NCBI GenBank assembly: GCA_002375205.1
Contig: DFLL01000025.1
Coordinates: 1 to 41,968 of the forward strand
Source: Caryophanales bacterium UBA3620
Lineage (GTDB): Bacteria; Bacillota_I; Bacilli_A; RF39; UBA660
Length of the DNA stretch: 41,968 nt
Reading direction: 5' to 3'
Of the stretch, positions 8,384 through 16,868 are shown piece after piece (positions within the stretch are counted from its first letter, which is position 1; each line of letters starts with the position of its first letter). Both the position numbers and the translations under genes were made by a program. The notes beneath the pieces were generated by a model. It saw only the letters and a program-made list of their open reading frames with translations, searched no databases and was not told where the DNA came from.

Positions 8384-8412
8384 TTGACTAAAATAAACAT
8401 ATTTTATATAAT
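8384..8412 (+). promoter_or_regulatory. Sigma-A-type promoter for the polymerase operon
   Basis: TTGACT (8384-8389), a 17-nt spacer and a consensus TATAAT (8407-8412). The start codon is only 17 nt beyond the -10, giving a very short leader. I saw no clear LexA box, although this family is often SOS-controlled. Confidence 0.65.
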
Positions 8413-8428
8413 TATTATGGTGATGAAT

Positions 8429-9925
8429 ATGGATAAAGTATATATAGCAATAGATTTAAAATCCTTTTATGCATCAGTAGAATGCAAAGAAAGAAATCTA
8501 GATCCTCTTACTACTAATCTAGTAGTAGCGGATTCTTCAAGAACTTCTAAAACAATATGTTTAGCAGTATCACCATCACTAAAAAGCTATGGTATTCCAG
8601 GAAGAGCAAGATTGTTTGAGGTAGAACAAAAAGTAAAAGAAATAAATATAAATAGAAGAAAACAAATTAATTATAAATATTTTACAAGTAAAAGTACTAA
8701 TAATAATGAAATAATAAATAATCCATATCTTGAATTAGATTTTATTATTGCAAAGCCAAGAATGAGTTTATATATCAAATATAGTACTAGAATATACAAT
8801 ATATATTTAAAATATATATCTAAAGAAGATATCCATGTTTATTCAATAGATGAAGTCTTTATTGATGCCACAAATTATTTAAAAATGTATAAGATGACTC
8901 CCTATGAACTTACTAATAAAATAATAAAAGATATCTTAAAAGAAACAGGAATAACTGCTACTGGCGGTATTGGTACTAATTTATATTTAGCTAAAGTAGC
9001 TATGGATATTATGGCTAAACATATTAAAGAAGATTCTGATGGAGTAAGAATAGCCTATTTAAATGAACAATTATATAAAGAAAAATTATGGAATCATACT
9101 CCTCTTAATGATTTTTGGAGAGTAGGAAGAGGATACGCTAAAAAACTAGAAGACAACCACATATATACCATGGGAGATATTGCTAGATGCTCTTTGGGTA
9201 CTTTAAATGATATTAAGAACGAAGAATTATTATATAAATTATTTGGAATAGATGCTGAAATATTAATTGATCATGCATGGGGAAAAGAACCATGTGCTAT
9301 AAAGGATATTAAAAAATATAAACCAAAAATAAATAGTATATCTTCTGGTCAAGTATTATCTTGCCCTTATGATTACAAGAAAGCAAAATTAATAGTAAAA
9401 GAAATGACAGATTTATTATCACTAGATTTAGTTGATAAAAACCTAGTAACAAATAGTATAATGTTAACAATAATGTATGATGCTGAAAACATAAAAAATG
9501 GATATACTGGTATAATAAAAAAAGATTATTATGGAAGAGATATACCAAAAGAAAGTCATGGTAGTATATCACTAGATAAATATACATCTTCATCTGTCAA
9601 AATAATATTGTCCACTATGAAACTTTACGATAGTATCATAAATAAAGATTTATTAGTAAGAAGAATAAATCTATCTTTTGGAAATATTTTAACTGAAGAA
9701 ATAGAAAAAAATAAAGTTACTTATAACCAATTAGATTTATTCAATGATAATATAAAAGAAAACAAAATAACTGAGGAAAAAGAATCAGAAGAGAAGAAAG
9801 TTCAAAAAGCCATTCTTGAAATAAAGAAGAAATATGGAAAGAATGCTATTATTAAAGCTATGGATTTAGAAGAAGGAGCCACCACTATCGAAAGAAATTC
9901 ACAAATAGGAGGTCATCATGAATAA
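8429..9925 (+). CDS. Y-family DNA polymerase (UvrX/UmuC-like)
   Basis: A 498-residue translesion polymerase. The N-terminal metal-binding block DLKSFYASVE (residues 8-17) and the catalytic SIDE motif (in HVYSIDEVFID, around 142) are intact. A helix-hairpin-helix region follows and then the little-finger region. The block HAWGKEPC is characteristic of the UmuC/UvrX (YqjW-like) branch found in Bacillota chromosomes and mobile elements. ATG 8429 is preceded by GGTGA, while the upstream in-frame codons lie in the promoter. It overlaps the YolD-like gene by 8 nt, the usual partner of such polymerases. It probably inserts nucleotides opposite damaged bases. Confidence 0.9.
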   Translation: MDKVYIAIDLKSFYASVECKERNLDPLTTNLVVADSSRTSKTICLAVSPSLKSYGIPGRARLFEVEQKVKEININRRKQINYKYFTSKSTNNNEIINNPYLELDFIIAKPRMSLYIKYSTRIYNIYLKYISKEDIHVYSIDEVFIDATNYLKMYKMTPYELTNKIIKDILKETGITATGGIGTNLYLAKVAMDIMAKHIKEDSDGVRIAYLNEQLYKEKLWNHTPLNDFWRVGRGYAKKLEDNHIYTMGDIARCSLGTLNDIKNEELLYKLFGIDAEILIDHAWGKEPCAIKDIKKYKPKINSISSGQVLSCPYDYKKAKLIVKEMTDLLSLDLVDKNLVTNSIMLTIMYDAENIKNGYTGIIKKDYYGRDIPKESHGSISLDKYTSSSVKIILSTMKLYDSIINKDLLVRRINLSFGNILTEEIEKNKVTYNQLDLFNDNIKENKITEEKESEEKKVQKAILEIKKKYGKNAIIKAMDLEEGATTIERNSQIGGHHE

Positions 9926-10304
9926 ATATGAAGATATCGTAAATTTATCAAGACCAGTATCTAGTCATCCTAAGATGTCAATTGAAAACAGGGCTAAAAT
10001 ATTTATACCATTTGCGGCTCTCACTGGCTATAATGAATCTATTTTAGAAGAAGGTAGACTAGTAGGTACTAAAAAAGAATTAGAAAAAGATAAAATAGAA
10101 GAAATAAATAGTATTTTAAGTAATATCAATAAAGATACTATTTATAAAATAACATACTTTAAACAAGATAAATATAAAGATGGAGGAGAATATATAGACG
10201 TAATAACTAAAATAAACAAAATAGATTTTGCTTACAAGAGGATAACTATAGATAATAAAGAATTAATTTATATTGAAAATATTTACAATATAACCAAAAA
10301 ATGA
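9918..10304 (+). CDS. YolD-like protein
   Basis: 128 residues. The N-terminus contains RPVSSHPKMSIENRAKIF then PFAALTGY, the signature of YolD-like proteins (PF08863-type) encoded beside Y-family polymerases in Bacillota. The start codon lies inside the polymerase gene (8-nt overlap) behind GGAGG at 9908-9912, so translation is coupled. YolD-like proteins are proposed functional analogues of UmuD; here the role is inferred from that pairing. Confidence 0.82.
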   Translation: MNKYEDIVNLSRPVSSHPKMSIENRAKIFIPFAALTGYNESILEEGRLVGTKKELEKDKIEEINSILSNINKDTIYKITYFKQDKYKDGGEYIDVITKINKIDFAYKRITIDNKELIYIENIYNITKK

Positions 10305-10348
10305 CAAAAAATTAAAAAAAACATATATACAAAAACATTTTTTTGTGG

Positions 10349-10354
10349 TATCAT
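10349..10354 (+). promoter_or_regulatory. Extended -10 for the surface-subunit operon
   Basis: TGGTATCAT gives an extended -10 (TATCAT at 10349-10354). The -35 candidate TATACA lies 17 nt upstream. Predicted transcription start near 10361 coincides with the first base of the folded leader. Confidence 0.45.
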
Positions 10355-10359
10355 AAAAA

Positions 10360-10487
10360 ATGTAGAATAGATGGAGGATATCTATCCTGCATATGTAACA
10401 TATATTTATTATAAAATATATGTTAGGATTATTTCCTAGCCAAATGTTTTGGGAACAAACATTATGGCTTATATGATGAAGTTCCCA
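10360..10487 (+). ncRNA. Structured 5' leader with a predicted pseudoknot
   Basis: Four consecutive hairpins can be drawn. H1: ATGTAG...TAGAT with ATCTA...CTGCAT (10360-10392), with GGAGGAT in its loop. H2: AACATATATTT with AAATATATGTT (10397-10424), perfect 11 bp. H3: AGGA with TCCT (10425-10437). H4: GCCA plus AATGTTT with AAACATT plus TGGC (10439-10468), one bulged A. The H4 loop TGGGAAC (10450-10456) is a perfect 7-nt complement of GTTCCCA at 10481-10487, giving a pseudoknot. The RBS TAGGAGGTGA begins 18 nt later. It matches no riboswitch consensus I know. It precedes a gene that looks highly expressed, so it could be a riboswitch, a stabilising leader or a protein-binding site. Confidence 0.6.
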
Positions 10488-10518
10488 AGACAATTAAAAA
10501 AAGTTAGGAGGTGAGACA

Positions 10519-11184
10519 ATGGAAAATAAAAGTGGAAAAGTAATAGCTATAGCTGCTTTAGTTGTTGCTGTTGTCGCATTATCAGTAGGCTTTGCAGCAT
10601 TTGCTGATACATTAACTATTGATGGAACTGCAACTGCTTCTGCCAGTAATTCTGTATTTGATACTGCTGATGCTGGATTAAATTATCAATCAGGTTCTGC
10701 TAAGTGTTATTTAACTAATGATAACACCAAAAAAGCTATTGAAGGAGCTAATGTTGGAACTTTTACTAATGATAATGACTCTTGGACTGGTATAAGCGTA
10801 CCACTAGGTAATACTGCTAAAGATGTAACATGTGAAGCAATTATTGAAAATAAATCATCATATATTGCTCATATAACTAGTCTTTCTACTTCTGGTGGAT
10901 TAACTTGTGCTTCAACAGGAGCAAATGATAATGTTAACAGAACTAATGTATGTGGAGCTACAACTGTTACAGTAAGTATAAACGATGGTACACACTCAGC
11001 TGATACTATTGAAATTAAAAATGCTGCAGCAAGTGCTGCTAGTCACAATACTGTAATTCCAGCAGCAAATGGTACAGCAACTGTTACTGTAAGAATTAAC
11101 TATGCTGGAGCAACTGCTGATGCTGATACAACAATTACTATACCAACTATTACGCATGATTACTCATCAGCTAATGGTAATTAG
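10519..11184 (+). CDS. TasA/camelysin-like exported surface subunit with SipW-type leader
   Basis: 221 residues. The N-terminus has a short basic head (ENKSGK), a hydrophobic core and GFAAFADTLTIDGTA, the SipW-type signal seen in TasA/CalY-like proteins. The mature part is rich in Ala, Thr, Ser and Asn with alternating beta-strand patterns, and four Cys residues that could form two disulfides. It has no LPxTG or C-terminal membrane anchor, which fits a self-assembling or fibre-forming subunit, but this is inference. The sequence is visibly less AT-rich than its neighbours, with repeated favoured codons (GCT, ACT, GGT), suggesting high expression. It has a strong RBS, a structured leader upstream and the SipW-type peptidase gene just downstream. 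Confidence 0.7.
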   Translation: MENKSGKVIAIAALVVAVVALSVGFAAFADTLTIDGTATASASNSVFDTADAGLNYQSGSAKCYLTNDNTKKAIEGANVGTFTNDNDSWTGISVPLGNTAKDVTCEAIIENKSSYIAHITSLSTSGGLTCASTGANDNVNRTNVCGATTVTVSINDGTHSADTIEIKNAAASAASHNTVIPAANGTATVTVRINYAGATADADTTITIPTITHDYSSANGN

Positions 11185-11194
11185 AAAAATAAAT

Positions 11195-11235
11195 AAATAT
11201 ATTAATAAGGTATTTAATACTGCATTAATATATTT
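11195..11235 (+). terminator. Intercistronic hairpin between the surface subunit and sipW-like gene
   Basis: AAATATATTAAT (11195-11206) pairs perfectly with ATTAATATATTT (11224-11235), with an inner GTAT-TTA-ATAC hairpin. There is no U-run, so a full terminator is unlikely. It more probably protects the upstream message 3' end or lowers read-through, so that the subunit is made in excess over the peptidase. Confidence 0.5.
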
Positions 11236-11259
11236 ACATAAGATTATTTGGAGGAGGAT

Positions 11260-12393
11260 ATGAAAGGGAGCTATATAAAAATTCTAATATTCAGTATTAT
11301 TTTATCCATTATTCTAATTCTAAATAGTTTTATATTAAATATATTAGGCAACTATTATTATATGTGTTTTTTTTTGGGAGCATTATTAATAATATTTAAG
11401 TTTCTTTTTGGCTTTGAAAAAGATAGGTATAGATATACTAAAGATATTATTGTTAATATGATAATTATACTTTTAATATCATTTATTATTTATTATATAT
11501 TTGGTATCTTTATTGGTTTCTATAAAACTACTAATTTTCTTAATTTTTACGGCATTAGGACTTTTATTATACCTTATATTATTATGATAATTTTAAGAGA
11601 ATATTTAAGAGTTCAAATTCTAAATAAGACAGATAAATCAAAAAAACTTACATTTGTTGTTTTCTTGGTATTTATACTTTTAGAGTTATCTCCTAAGATC
11701 TTTAGTAGTAATTTAAGCAGTAATTATAATAAATTTATCTTTATTGCGTTAACTATTTTACCAATAATTAGTAATAATATTGTTTGCACTTATATAGCCA
11801 AAAAAGCTGGATATAAGCCAAATGTCTTTTGGCTACTGGTAATGGGACTATATAATGTATTTTTACCAATTGCGCCAAATGATGGCTATTATATTCAGTC
11901 ATTAATTCAATTCTTATTTCCTTTTGTTATTATGTATAATGTTTATTCATTTTATAGAAAGAGAGATAGAAATATACCAATTAGTTATGTTAAAAAGAGA
12001 GTATACGTAGAAATTCCAATACTAGCGGTTATTGTCTTTGCACTTGCGTATTTTGTTTCAGGTTTCTTTAGATATTATGCCATATCTATTGCCACTGGTA
12101 GCATGACTCCAAATATTAATGTTGGAGATGTAGTTATAGTTGATCAGCACAAAGACTATAAAGAATTGAAAAAAGGAGAAATTATTGCTTACAAATATGG
12201 CAAGGTAGTAATAGTCCATCGAATATGCGATAGAGTAGTAATAGGGGATGATTATTATTTCTATACTTGGGGAGATGCCAATGATAGTAAAGATAATTAT
12301 ATAATATATCCAGATATGATAATAGGAAAAGTCGAAGTAAAGATTCCATACATTGGTTTGCCAACAGTATGGCTTAATAATTTGTTCAAATAA
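11260..12393 (+). CDS. sipW: SipW-type (ER-type, S26B) signal peptidase with multi-pass N-terminal extension
   Basis: 377 residues. The C-terminal 120 residues are a signal peptidase of the SipW/ER class. The nucleophile Ser281 lies in TGSMTPNINVGDVV, and His320 in VVIVHRI replaces the Lys of ordinary bacterial type I peptidases. GDAN and a PYIGLP block follow. About 250 residues with several hydrophobic helices precede it, much more than the short SipW of Bacillus, so this is an extended form. It should cleave leaders of the TasA-like proteins in this window. ATG 11260 follows GGAGGAGG. It is the second gene of the surface operon, 75 nt after the subunit gene. Gene symbol is by family, not by orthology proof. 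Confidence 0.88.
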   Translation: MKGSYIKILIFSIILSIILILNSFILNILGNYYYMCFFLGALLIIFKFLFGFEKDRYRYTKDIIVNMIIILLISFIIYYIFGIFIGFYKTTNFLNFYGIRTFIIPYIIMIILREYLRVQILNKTDKSKKLTFVVFLVFILLELSPKIFSSNLSSNYNKFIFIALTILPIISNNIVCTYIAKKAGYKPNVFWLLVMGLYNVFLPIAPNDGYYIQSLIQFLFPFVIMYNVYSFYRKRDRNIPISYVKKRVYVEIPILAVIVFALAYFVSGFFRYYAISIATGSMTPNINVGDVVIVDQHKDYKELKKGEIIAYKYGKVVIVHRICDRVVIGDDYYFYTWGDANDSKDNYIIYPDMIIGKVEVKIPYIGLPTVWLNNLFK

Positions 12394-12407
12394 AAAGGAG
12401 GTGTCAT

Positions 12408-13493
12408 ATGATTAATAAAAAAGGCAAAGAAAAATCTACAATTAAAGAAAAACGTTTAAAAATTATAAAAAAATTAATCTTTGACATATTCATTTTTATA
12501 TTATTTTTAGTCCTTAGTATTCTCCTTTTTCAAAAGTCATTAATATTTGAGCCAGTGCAAAATGTTAAATACTTTGAAAAAAGTAATTTGGATTATAAAG
12601 TATATTTACATGAAAATGAATTTTATGAACAGGAATATCTTAGCAAAGATATGCTTTATATTGCAAGTTTGATTGATAAAATTTTAATAGATTTTGATTA
12701 TACTTTTGAAAGTGAAGATAATGAAAATATTGATTTTGATTACAAGATCGTGGCAACATTAACAATTCAAAATCAGGCTGGTACAAGATCATATTTTGAA
12801 AAAACATTTACATTATTAAATAATAGAACAGTGAGCTTAAAAAATTCAAATAGAGAGAATATAAGAGAGACAGTCAATTTAAACTATCAGTATTATAATA
12901 GTTTAGCAAATAGTTTTAAAAACCAATATGGAGTAGATGCAGATAGCAAATTAACGGTATATATGTTGGTTAATAAAAAAAGTAATGAAAACAGTAATTT
13001 TAGTTTGGATGATACTAGTACTATGAATTTGGTTATTCCTTTATCAGAAAGATCTGTAGAAATACGTATGGATTATAAAGACATTAATCAAACTAATAAT
13101 ATTGTAAAGAAAAAAGAACATACTATTACTGATTATATTCCAATATTGATTGCTATAATTTCTATCATTATATCATTGATATGGTTAGTTAAGGCTATAC
13201 GCAAGATTGAAAGCCTACATATAAAGAAGAGTGAATATGATAAATATATTTCTAAATTACTGAAAGAATATGATAGATTAGTAGCAGAATCATCGACATT
13301 ATTATCTTTTGAAGGAAAAGAAATAATTACGATAACAAAATTTTCAGAACTATTAGATATTCATGATAACTTACAACTTCCAATAATGTATTATGAAGTT
13401 TCTAAACATAAAGAATGCTACTTTTATATAAGTCATGAAAATATGGTATACTTGTTAAAAGTAGATGAAAAAAGTTTAAATAATATGAAATAG
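12408..13493 (+). CDS. DUF5305-family membrane protein
   Basis: 361 residues. A basic N-terminus and one transmembrane helix (about 26-43), an extracytoplasmic region of about 200 residues with the recognisable stretch DYKVYLHENEFYEQEYLSKD then MLYIASLIDKI, a second transmembrane helix (about 244-263) and a cytoplasmic tail of nearly 100 residues. This matches DUF5305 proteins, which I recall as encoded near SipW-type peptidases. Function is unknown; a chaperone or assembly role for the exported proteins is inference from context. It starts 14 nt after the peptidase gene behind AAAGGAGG. Confidence 0.75.
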   Translation: MINKKGKEKSTIKEKRLKIIKKLIFDIFIFILFLVLSILLFQKSLIFEPVQNVKYFEKSNLDYKVYLHENEFYEQEYLSKDMLYIASLIDKILIDFDYTFESEDNENIDFDYKIVATLTIQNQAGTRSYFEKTFTLLNNRTVSLKNSNRENIRETVNLNYQYYNSLANSFKNQYGVDADSKLTVYMLVNKKSNENSNFSLDDTSTMNLVIPLSERSVEIRMDYKDINQTNNIVKKKEHTITDYIPILIAIISIIISLIWLVKAIRKIESLHIKKSEYDKYISKLLKEYDRLVAESSTLLSFEGKEIITITKFSELLDIHDNLQLPIMYYEVSKHKECYFYISHENMVYLLKVDEKSLNNMK

Positions 13494-13515
13494 AAACATT
13501 TAGTTGTTTCTATTT
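13488..13515 (+). terminator. Intrinsic terminator after the DUF5305 gene
   Basis: AAATAGAAACA (13488-13498) pairs perfectly with TGTTTCTATTT (13505-13515), followed by ATTTA. It overlaps the stop codon. It closes the subunit-sipW-DUF5305 unit, although read-through into the next gene 35 nt on is possible. Confidence 0.65.
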
Positions 13516-13549
13516 ATTTAATAAAAAGATAATTGAAGGAGTATAAACC

Positions 13550-16500
13550 ATGAGCAAAAGAAAAGAAACAAGAAACAATATGAAAAAAAACAGAAAAGTA
13601 ACTTTACTTGTTATATCTATTATGATAATTTGTTTTTCTTTAACATTTGGATATGCCGCTTTTTCAGATCAATTTACTATAACTGACATTGTTGCACATG
13701 TAAGAGTATTTAGATTAGTTAGAATTAATGGTGTAACAACAAATAGTGGTGCAGTTTCCAATCTTGATTATAATACAAATAGTATTCTAAATACTGTATT
13801 TATTCCCGCTGGTGAAAGTGTAACATACAGTGTAACTGCGACAAATTTAGGAAATGTTCCAGTAGCAGTATCAGAGGTATCTTTTTCTAATGGTAATGGC
13901 ACTGTAAGTAATTTGTCTTCAGGGATATCTTCAACACCTGGTAATTATATAAAAATATGCGATACTAATAATGAATGTACTAATGGAGTGTCCAAAACAT
14001 TTGATGTTACAATAACCAATAATGGAAGTACTCCTATAACTGGTGAATTAGATGTAAATTTAAAATTTACCGAACTATACAAAATTTACTATGAGGGTAG
14101 TGTGATAGGAGATGAAGTTCTGGCGGGTTCAAATTTTACACATGAGTTTACAAGTAATTACCCAGCTAAAATATCTAAGATTAATGGCGATTGTGATTCA
14201 TTTAATTATGATTTGCAGACACATACTTTAACTGTTACTAATGTGCAAAGTAACATTGAACTTACTGAATCACATACAATTACTTATAATGGTTCAGTAC
14301 TAGGATATGCTAACGATGGTGGTACATATAATAAAACCTTTGATAGTGAGTGGCCAGCAACTATAACCAAAGACGCTGGAACATCTGATACATTTAATTA
14401 TGATTTTCAGACACATACTTTAACCCTAACCAATGTTTTAAGTGATATATCACTTACTGGTACAATAGGAGAAGTATCAATAACAAGAATTACATATGTA
14501 AGTGATAAAAATGTTGCTAGTCATTCTACTCCTAAATTTAATGGAATGAATGTATCCTTTGATGTTACATTTAGAAAAGAAGAAGACTCAACCGTAGACG
14601 GATTTGAAATTGTTTATGAAGTTGAACTTACCAATACTCACTATAATGATTATATATTTAGAGGTTTCGATTTTCATCCAACAATAAAAGCTTCCGCTGG
14701 TAGTGATACAGCATATTTAACATTAACACCTTCTGGTGTTACAAATGGTGAAGTAATTGCTTCAGGTGCAACTAAAACCTTTACAGTTACTTTAACTCTC
14801 GTTACAAATAATGATACCGGAAGTTATGATACAAGTTCTAATGCTGGTGTTGATACAACTCCCGATACAGAAGAAGAAACAGGAGAAATCACTGCTTCTA
14901 TTACACCAAATACTGGTGACTTACGTTCAAATGCTAGTGCTCAGTTTACAGTTACAGTTAATAATACTTATCCTAGCGATAGAGAGTTTACTCTTATTTC
15001 ATCAAATTCTAATTTAGAAATAGTTAATAGTAGTGGTAATCCTATAGGTAATCTTACCATACCTGGAAGTGATACACAAACATACACAGTATATGTAAAA
15101 GCTGTACAAGGAGCACAGTTTGTTAATGATACTGATACTATGACAATGTATTTAAGTTCTTCATGTCAAAAAAATGTTACAGTAGGTAATTTAAACTTTA
15201 ATGTTGATAAATATGATGTTCCAGATACTACAAAGGTAACCATTGGAAATGTTCAAATAGCAATGCATCGTGATTCAGAAAATGCATCTCCTACAACTGG
15301 CAAAATTGATGTTACATGGGATAGAAAAGATTATGGTGGTTCAGCTATTTCTGATTATACGATTTTACTATATAACACTAGTAATTCTAATACTGCAGTA
15401 GCAACTGGACATACCAATTCTGGTACTAGATCATATTCATTTACCGATGTTGCCGATGGAACATATTATGTGGTTGTATATGGCATTGATGAAGCTGGCA
15501 ATACTGGTCAAAGTGATGTAGTAAGTGCCACTACTGCCGATGGATTTGCTTCAAGAACAGACAATTCACCTTTTGAATGGCGATTTAATGTAACTGTAAA
15601 TGCAGAAAATTTAGCTATAACAGGTAATGGTAATGATGTGGCCCTCCTTGAGCAATCACACACAGTTACTGTAACAGCAAGTGGTACTGACGGTGATAAT
15701 AATAATTATATTGTTGCAAATCAAGTAGAAGTAATAATGAATGATGAGACACTTAGATCCGGAACAGATTATACATTTACAAGAAGCAGCAATAATAGAG
15801 TAGGAACAATTAAGATTAATAAAGTAACAGGAAATATAACTGTAACTGCTGCAAGAACAACAGAGGGTGGTGGTACATGCCTAATAAAGGGTACCAAAGT
15901 ATTACTTGCTAATGGAAAATACAAAAATATTGAAAATATTAATTATAACGATTTAATTGTGGCTTACAATTACGAGACAGGTGAATTTGTTTTTGAATAT
16001 CCTATTTGGATTGAAAAACCTAAAGATACTGATAACTATCAACAAATAACTTTTTCAGATGGAACAATATTAAAAACATATGGATATCATGGAATATATG
16101 AAACAGAACTAAAAAGGTTTGTCTCGGTAGATAATCCAAAAGAATTTCATGTTAATTCTAAAGTAGCTAAAATGAAAAAAGATGGCACTGGTTTTGAAAC
16201 AGTGACTGTAACTAATATAGAAACAAAATATGAAAAAACCAAGTATTATCAAGTTGCATCAACAAGATATTTTAATATTATTACAAATGATTTATTAACT
16301 GTAGATGGTACAATTGCTTTATCAAATATATATGGTTTCAACGAAGATGTCACATGGATTAAGGAAATAAGGGATGAAGATTTACTAGATGTTTATTCTT
16401 ATGAGGAACTAAAAGATACTTTACCGTATTATATGTTTAAAGGAATGCGTGCCGAAGAAGGAAAAGCACTAATAAAATATGGAATAGATTTAACTGCATA

Positions 16501-16780
16501 CAAAAATTTCCTTAGTATTGTCGTAAACAAAGAAAAAATGTGGTTGCAACCAATGCAAAAAAATGGTAAAAATGTATGGATGGTTACTACAAGTTTAGAT
16601 AAAATAAATGAAATAAATAAAAATGAATTTTTAAGAGAAGAAGGTAGTATTTATACTTTACCAAAAGTAAACAAAAAGAATTTTGTTGGTTGGTTAAATT
16701 ATGCTGATAATAAAATGTATAAACCAGGAGATAATATAGAAGTTTATTATGGTATGCATTTTGAAGCTATTTATAAATAA
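13550..16780 (+). CDS. Large SipW-type exported surface protein with C-terminal Hint domain
   Basis: 1076 residues. A basic head and hydrophobic core end in FGYAAFSDQFTI, a clear SipW-type leader. Next come TasA-like beta domains, two tandem repeats of about 62 residues (about 177-240 and 241-303, each with FNYD.QTHTLT), Ig-like domains, and a fibronectin type III domain (about 582-662, ending in TYYVVVYGIDEAGN). At Cys777, after GGGT, a Hint domain begins: CLIKGTKVLLANGKYKNIE, then a central GYHGIY and YFNIITNDLLTVDGT. No C-terminal His-Asn splice site is present. About 140 further residues follow, ending in an InlB-like repeat (NFVGW...YKPGD...FEAIY). The Hint domain could cleave at Cys777 or attach the upstream part to a nucleophile. 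RBS AAGGAG. Confidence 0.85.
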   Translation: MSKRKETRNNMKKNRKVTLLVISIMIICFSLTFGYAAFSDQFTITDIVAHVRVFRLVRINGVTTNSGAVSNLDYNTNSILNTVFIPAGESVTYSVTATNLGNVPVAVSEVSFSNGNGTVSNLSSGISSTPGNYIKICDTNNECTNGVSKTFDVTITNNGSTPITGELDVNLKFTELYKIYYEGSVIGDEVLAGSNFTHEFTSNYPAKISKINGDCDSFNYDLQTHTLTVTNVQSNIELTESHTITYNGSVLGYANDGGTYNKTFDSEWPATITKDAGTSDTFNYDFQTHTLTLTNVLSDISLTGTIGEVSITRITYVSDKNVASHSTPKFNGMNVSFDVTFRKEEDSTVDGFEIVYEVELTNTHYNDYIFRGFDFHPTIKASAGSDTAYLTLTPSGVTNGEVIASGATKTFTVTLTLVTNNDTGSYDTSSNAGVDTTPDTEEETGEITASITPNTGDLRSNASAQFTVTVNNTYPSDREFTLISSNSNLEIVNSSGNPIGNLTIPGSDTQTYTVYVKAVQGAQFVNDTDTMTMYLSSSCQKNVTVGNLNFNVDKYDVPDTTKVTIGNVQIAMHRDSENASPTTGKIDVTWDRKDYGGSAISDYTILLYNTSNSNTAVATGHTNSGTRSYSFTDVADGTYYVVVYGIDEAGNTGQSDVVSATTADGFASRTDNSPFEWRFNVTVNAENLAITGNGNDVALLEQSHTVTVTASGTDGDNNNYIVANQVEVIMNDETLRSGTDYTFTRSSNNRVGTIKINKVTGNITVTAARTTEGGGTCLIKGTKVLLANGKYKNIENINYNDLIVAYNYETGEFVFEYPIWIEKPKDTDNYQQITFSDGTILKTYGYHGIYETELKRFVSVDNPKEFHVNSKVAKMKKDGTGFETVTVTNIETKYEKTKYYQVASTRYFNIITNDLLTVDGTIALSNIYGFNEDVTWIKEIRDEDLLDVYSYEELKDTLPYYMFKGMRAEEGKALIKYGIDLTAYKNFLSIVVNKEKMWLQPMQKNGKNVWMVTTSLDKINEINKNEFLREEGSIYTLPKVNKKNFVGWLNYADNKMYKPGDNIEVYYGMHFEAIYK

Positions 16781-16792
16781 AAAGTAAAATAT

Positions 16793-16816
16793 AAGGAGCA
16801 TATTTATATGCTTCTT
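16793..16816 (+). terminator. Hairpin after the Hint-domain gene
   Basis: AAGGAGCATA (16793-16802) pairs with TATGCTTCTT (16807-16816) around TTTA with one G-U. The following ATTACC is not a U-run, so its strength is doubtful. Confidence 0.4.
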
Positions 16817-16868
16817 ATTACCTAATATAATTCATAAAAAAAATATACTGAAAAGATGGTTAATAATA

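Noticed and set aside
9309..9593. 94-codon minus-strand open frame within the polymerase gene
   Set aside because: It is antisense to a clearly coding region, has low-complexity Leu/Tyr composition and no RBS.
10360..10487. c-di-GMP, preQ1, SAM or fluoride riboswitch
   Set aside because: Conserved cores of these classes as I know them do not match; the structure is reported as unassigned instead.
15878..16780. An intein inserted in the surface protein
   Set aside because: The His-Asn and C-extein nucleophile of a splicing intein are absent and no second half of a host domain follows.
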